Shown here: positions 59,951 to 64,000 of the stretch, in pieces
How positions within the stretch are numbered: the stretch's first letter is position 1
Layout of the letters: every line of letters begins with the position of its first letter
Notes under the pieces: generated by a model
What the model was told of the DNA's origin: nothing
What the model saw: only the letters and a program-made list of their open reading frames with translations
Databases searched by the model: none
Assembly (NCBI RefSeq): GCF_013396335.1
Contig: NZ_JABWSY010000023.1
Location: 7,509-71,508 of the forward strand
Length of the DNA stretch: 64,000 bases
Direction: 5' to 3'
DNA from: Bacillus sp. EB106-08-02-XG196
GTDB lineage: Bacteria; Bacillota; Bacilli; Bacillales; Cytobacillaceae
Made by a program: the position numbers and the translations under genes

Positions 59951-61333
59951 TTACACTCCCAACGCTGCTTTTAAGGCTTCAGCTACAGTGGACACGCCGA
60001 TGAGTTCTACACCTTTCGGACCTTGCCAGCCGCTTAGATTATTGGCAGGCAAAATGACCCGTTCAAAACCCAGCTTCGCGGCTTCCTGCACACGCTGTTC
60101 AATTCTAGAGACCCGTCTTACCTCTCCTGTTAACCCCACCTCTCCGATAATACAATCTGTTGCCCTTGTTGGTTTATCACGGAAGCTCGAGGCAATACTT
60201 ACGGCAATCGCTAAATCAATAGCTGGTTCATCTAGCTTGACTCCCCCTGCCACCTTAAGATAAGCATCTTGATTTTGAAGTAACAAACCCATTCGTTTTT
60301 CTAAGACTGCCATTAATAACGGAACCCGATTATGATCAATCCCCGTTGCCATTCTCCTTGGATTTCCAAAGCTTGTTGGAGAAATTAGAGCTTGGATTTC
60401 TACTAGTACTGGACGGGTTCCTTCCATTGAGGCAACCACTGTTGATCCTGCAGCACCTTGAGACCTCTCTTCAAGGAAGATTTCTGAGGGATTCGCCACC
60501 TCATCAAGTCCAAATTCTTTCATTTCAAAAATACCCATTTCATTGGTTGATCCAAAACGATTCTTTACTGCCCGTAGAATTCGATACGTATGGTGCCTTT
60601 CTCCTTCAAAGTAGAGTACGGTATCTACCATATGCTCAAGCAGCCTTGGCCCGGCAATGGAACCTTCTTTTGTTACATGGCCAACAATAAAAATCGCAAT
60701 ACCCTTTGTTTTCCCTATTCTCATTAATTCAGAGGTACACTCACGAACCTGTGATACACTCCCTGGTGCGGAAGTTACTTCCGGATGAAAAACAGTTTGA
60801 ATAGAATCAATTATGACAAAGCTTGGATTCGTATCTTCTATGGTTCGATTGATTTCTTCCAAATTGGTTTCAGAATAGACGAGGAGATTCTCAGATTTTA
60901 TCCCAAGTCTTTCAGCACGAAGCTTCGTCTGCCTCAAAGATTCCTCACCGGATATGTATAAGACCTGATTTCCTTTATTCGCAAGCTGGGAAGATACCTG
61001 TAACAACAGAGTTGATTTACCAATACCAGGATCACCACCGATTAATACCAGCGATCCCTTTACCACTCCGCCGCCTAACACACGATTAAGCTCATTCAAA
61101 TCAGTAAGAATCCTTGGTTCAGTCAGTGATTCAATGGCTGTAATAGGTGTTGGTTTAGATAATAACGTGGCTCCCCCCTGAGAATGAGCGAAGGCTCCTC
61201 TACGATTCCCGCCAGTTACCTCAACTTCCTCCACCATTTTGTTCCATTCTCCGCAGCCCGGGCATTTTCCCATCCACTTCGGAGCTTCATACCCGCACTC
61301 TTGACACATATACTTCGTTTTTCGTTTGGCCAT
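59951..61333 (-). CDS. radA: DNA repair protein RadA (Sms)
   Basis: A 460-residue RecA-like ATPase for branch migration. The zinc finger is Cys10, Cys13, Cys24 and Cys27. Walker A GGDPGIGKST is at 99-108, with the RadA-specific KNRFG motif and a Lon-like C-terminal domain. It is coupled with disA, which regulates it in B. subtilis. Confidence 0.98.
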   Translation of the reverse strand: MAKRKTKYMCQECGYEAPKWMGKCPGCGEWNKMVEEVEVTGGNRRGAFAHSQGGATLLSKPTPITAIESLTEPRILTDLNELNRVLGGGVVKGSLVLIGGDPGIGKSTLLLQVSSQLANKGNQVLYISGEESLRQTKLRAERLGIKSENLLVYSETNLEEINRTIEDTNPSFVIIDSIQTVFHPEVTSAPGSVSQVRECTSELMRIGKTKGIAIFIVGHVTKEGSIAGPRLLEHMVDTVLYFEGERHHTYRILRAVKNRFGSTNEMGIFEMKEFGLDEVANPSEIFLEERSQGAAGSTVVASMEGTRPVLVEIQALISPTSFGNPRRMATGIDHNRVPLLMAVLEKRMGLLLQNQDAYLKVAGGVKLDEPAIDLAIAVSIASSFRDKPTRATDCIIGEVGLTGEVRRVSRIEQRVQEAAKLGFERVILPANNLSGWQGPKGVELIGVSTVAEALKAALGV

Positions 61334-61359
61334 TCCTATCTACTCCTGACTATAAATAC

Positions 61360-61398
61360 AAAAAGAGGTACACGGTCAACCTAGTATCGTGTACCCCT
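61360..61398 (-). terminator. Terminator between clpC and radA
   Basis: GGGGTACACG pairs with CGTGTACCTC around a 13-base loop, then TTTTT, 27 bp after the clpC stop. Confidence 0.85.
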
Positions 61399-61424
61399 TT
61401 TAGTTGTTCTGAAAAAAATTTGGT

Positions 61425-63866
61425 TTATTTAGTAAGAGGCGTTTTTTCCGCCGTTTTAACTAAGAATTCACCATTATCCACATCAATTATAACATGCTGA
61501 CCTGTTAATACTGTACCTCTTAACAGCTCTTCAGAAAGACGGTCTTCAATATGCTTTTGAATAGCCCTTCGTAATGGACGTGCACCGTACTCTGGGTCGT
61601 AACCTTCTACAGAGATTTTTCCCTTCGCGGCTTCTGTTAGTTCTAAAGAAATGTGCTGCTCTTTTAGACGTTTTACCAGTTGGTCAGACAGAAGTGTAAC
61701 AATTTCTTCTAAATGCTTTCTTTCTAAAGCATGGAAGACAATAATTTCATCAATACGGTTTAAGAATTCTGGACGGAAGGCTTTTTTCAACTCTTCCATT
61801 ACTTTACCCTTCATATCCTTATAATTCTGTTCTCCATCTTGAATATTAAAGCCAACATACTTATTACGTTTTAAAGCTTCTGCCCCTACGTTTGATGTCA
61901 TAATGAGCACTGTATTGCGGAAGTCGACGGTTCTGCCTTTAGAATCCGTCAAGCGGCCATCTTCAAGAACTTGCAATAAAATATTAAATACATCAGGATG
62001 AGCCTTTTCGATTTCGTCCAGCAGGATAACAGAATATGGCTTTCTTCTAACCTTTTCTGTTAATTGGCCGCCCTCTTCGTATCCTACATATCCTGGAGGA
62101 GACCCAACCAAGCGAGAAGTAGAATGTTTCTCCATATATTCAGACATATCGATACGAATCATCGCATCCTCGTCACCAAACATTGCCTCAGCAAGTGCCC
62201 TAGCCAATTCAGTTTTCCCTACACCAGTAGGACCAAGGAAAACAAAAGAGCCAATTGGACGTTTAGGATCCTTTAAGCCTGCTCTAGCCCGGCGCACTGC
62301 TTTTGATACAGCCTTAACCGCTTCCTCCTGTCCAATCACACGGGAATGTAAGAGTTCTTCTAAATTAAGCAATTTTGCCGTTTCTGTTTGAGCAAGCTTC
62401 GAGACAGGAATTCCCGTCCAGCTTGAAACCACACTTGCAATATCCTCAACGGTAACCTCACTATTTTCTTTTCCTTGTTTTTCTTTCCACGTTTTCTTTG
62501 TTTCTTCTAGCTGCTCACGAAGACGCTGTTCTGTATCTCTTAGAGAGGCAGCTTTCTCAAATTCCTGGCTCTGAACTGCCGAATCCTTTTCTTTACGGAC
62601 CTCTTCAAGCTTCACTTCTAACTCTTTTAAATTGGGAGGTGTCGTATAAGAACGTAAGCGAACCTTTGATCCTGCTTCATCAATTAAGTCAATCGCTTTA
62701 TCTGGAAGGAAACGGTCAGAAATATAGCGATCAGACAACTTTACAGCTGCTTCAATGGCCTCGTCTGTTATGGAAACGCGGTGATGAGCTTCATAACGAT
62801 CACGAAGACCTTCTAATATCCGTACGGACTCTTCAGCCGTTGGTTCATCAACACGGATTGGCTGGAAGCGTCGTTCTAATGCCGCATCTTTTTCTATATA
62901 TTTTCGATATTCGTCAAGAGTGGTTGCACCGATACATTGTAGCTCTCCACGGGCAAGGGATGGTTTTAAGATGTTTGAAGCGTCAATAGCTCCTTCTGCT
63001 CCCCCTGCGCCAATTAATGTGTGTAACTCATCAATAAAGAGTATGATGTTTCCAGCTTGGCGGATTTCATCCATTACCTTTTTTAAACGGTCCTCAAATT
63101 CCCCACGGTATTTAGTACCAGCTACTACTGTTCCCATATCTAAAGTCATAACCCGCTTATCACGGAGAATTTCTGGAACTTCATTATTTACAATTTGTTG
63201 GGCAAGACCTTCAGCGATTGCTGTTTTACCTACACCTGGTTCACCAATTAAAACTGGGTTGTTTTTTGTACGGCGGCTTAATACTTCTATAACCCGCTGT
63301 ATTTCCTTACTTCTGCCAATAACAGGATCTAAACTTCCTTCTCTAGCAATTGCCGTCAGATCTCTAGCAAGGCTATCAAGGGTTGGGGTATTGGCACTTA
63401 CTGATGCCCCTCCCTGATGCCCGCCTGACTCATTACTGCCTAGTAACTGTAGTACCTGTTGACGTGCTTTATTTAAGCTTACTCCAAGATTATTAAGAAC
63501 TCTTGCAGCAACACCTTCTCCTTCACGAATTAAACCAAGCAGGATATGCTCAGTACCAACATAGGAATGTCCTAATTTTCGAGCTTCATCCATTGATAAT
63601 TCGATTACCTTTTTCGCCCTTGGGGTATAGTGAATTGTTTGGGATGCTTCCTGGCCTTTCCCAATTAACGATTCTACTTCCTTTTGGATTTTTTCTGAAC
63701 CTAATCCAAGCCCATAAAGCGCTTTGGCAGCAATGCCTTCTCCCTCACGGACTAAACCTAATAGGATATGCTCAGTCCCAATATTGTTGTGTCCAAGTCT
63801 GATTGCTTCCTCTTGTGCTAAAGCTAATACCTTCTGAGCTCTTTCAGTAAAACGGCCGAACATCAT
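61425..63866 (-). CDS. clpC: ATP-dependent Clp protease ATP-binding subunit ClpC
   Basis: An 813-residue Hsp100 unfoldase. Two N-terminal Clp repeats cover 1-145; AAA-1 has Walker A GEPGVGKT; a UVR-containing middle domain (SQEFEKAASLRDTEQRLREQ) binds adaptors such as MecA and McsB. AAA-2 has GPTGVGKTE, and the loop NKYVGFNIQ docks ClpP. The start follows GGTGAGGAGGAATGGAAT. Last gene of ctsR-mcsA-mcsB-clpC; the CtsR operator would lie outside the window. Confidence 0.98.
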   Translation of the reverse strand: MMFGRFTERAQKVLALAQEEAIRLGHNNIGTEHILLGLVREGEGIAAKALYGLGLGSEKIQKEVESLIGKGQEASQTIHYTPRAKKVIELSMDEARKLGHSYVGTEHILLGLIREGEGVAARVLNNLGVSLNKARQQVLQLLGSNESGGHQGGASVSANTPTLDSLARDLTAIAREGSLDPVIGRSKEIQRVIEVLSRRTKNNPVLIGEPGVGKTAIAEGLAQQIVNNEVPEILRDKRVMTLDMGTVVAGTKYRGEFEDRLKKVMDEIRQAGNIILFIDELHTLIGAGGAEGAIDASNILKPSLARGELQCIGATTLDEYRKYIEKDAALERRFQPIRVDEPTAEESVRILEGLRDRYEAHHRVSITDEAIEAAVKLSDRYISDRFLPDKAIDLIDEAGSKVRLRSYTTPPNLKELEVKLEEVRKEKDSAVQSQEFEKAASLRDTEQRLREQLEETKKTWKEKQGKENSEVTVEDIASVVSSWTGIPVSKLAQTETAKLLNLEELLHSRVIGQEEAVKAVSKAVRRARAGLKDPKRPIGSFVFLGPTGVGKTELARALAEAMFGDEDAMIRIDMSEYMEKHSTSRLVGSPPGYVGYEEGGQLTEKVRRKPYSVILLDEIEKAHPDVFNILLQVLEDGRLTDSKGRTVDFRNTVLIMTSNVGAEALKRNKYVGFNIQDGEQNYKDMKGKVMEELKKAFRPEFLNRIDEIIVFHALERKHLEEIVTLLSDQLVKRLKEQHISLELTEAAKGKISVEGYDPEYGARPLRRAIQKHIEDRLSEELLRGTVLTGQHVIIDVDNGEFLVKTAEKTPLTK

Positions 63867-63879
63867 ATTCCATTCCTCC

Positions 63880-63999
63880 TCACCTTTTATCGTGCTCCAT
63901 TTTTAGTCGTTCTCGAATTAAAGCTGCTCGTCTTATATCTCTTTCATTTGCTCTTAAATGCCCGCCTGCATACTGCTGCAGGAACCCAGGCTGTGTTAA
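63880..63999 (-). CDS. mcsB: Protein arginine kinase McsB (3' end, partial)
   Basis: The last 39 codons and the stop are visible (LTQPGFLQQYAGGHLRANER ... IRERLKMEHDKR). They match the McsB C terminus. McsB marks proteins with phospho-arginine for ClpCP. The gene runs off the right edge and ends 13 bp before clpC. Confidence 0.93.
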   Translation of the reverse strand, partial: LTQPGFLQQYAGGHLRANERDIRRAALIRERLKMEHDKR

Positions 64000-64000
64000 T

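Overview
The window comes from the chromosome of a low-GC, endospore-forming Bacillaceae. The evidence is a Bacillus subtilis-like order of the rif/str/S10/spc/alpha ribosomal superoperon, sigH (sporulation sigma factor), disA, mcsB-clpC and an ATP-grasp protein of the YheC/YheD spore family. AGGAGG-type Shine-Dalgarno sites precede nearly every gene. The genus cannot be fixed by eye; the dispersed palindromes and accessory genes resemble those of environmental Bacillus-group genomes.

Layout. (1) 1-2750, accessory: a 50-53 bp tandem repeat at the left edge, a MerR-HTH/DUF3967-type protein, a decayed Bce-type ABC transporter (ATPase tail plus permease head), and an unrecognised coiled-coil protein with a C-terminal helix-turn-helix-like tail. 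(2) 2750-7930, minus strand: a muropeptide-salvage operon amiE-nagZ-namZ, preceded by a GntR/NagR-like palindromic operator and a full-match cre box. (3) 8078-13741: accessory material at the 3' end of rpsI. A 114-bp direct repeat (the last 20 codons of rpsI, its stop and its terminator) brackets a 4.3-kb segment with an exosporium-like protein, an L-amino-acid-ligase-like ATP-grasp enzyme and a YheC/D ATP-grasp protein. GTGGTCA repeats lie just inside each end. A third, shorter copy of the terminator block lies beyond a CapA-family gene, which suggests repeated insertion at the same site. (4) 13679-49906, minus strand: rpsI-rplM, truA, ecfT-ecfA2-ecfA1, rplQ-rpoA-rpsK-rpsM-rpmJ-infA, a dead map gene, adk-secY, the spc and S10 clusters, tuf-fusA-rpsG-rpsL-rplGB, rpoC-rpoB, a RsmC-like methyltransferase, rplL-rplJ-rplA-rplK, nusG-secE-rpmGB. 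(5) 50020-64000, minus strand: sigH, rae1, rlmB, mrnC, cysS-cysE behind a Cys T-box, gltX, ispF-ispD, the PIN/TRAM protein YacL, disA, radA, clpC and the 3' end of mcsB.

How it fits together. From 64 kb down to 13.7 kb nearly everything serves translation, transcription and protein quality control. RNA leaders are visible: L10 leader, L13-type leader, Cys T-box, structured leaders before rplK, rpsJ and ecfA1, and an intrinsic terminator between secE and nusG. Strain-specific biology lies left of rpsI. The strongest leads are the rpsI-anchored island without an integrase, the operator of the muropeptide operon, and the frameshifted map remnant between adk and infA. No rRNA, tRNA, CRISPR array or insertion sequence was seen.
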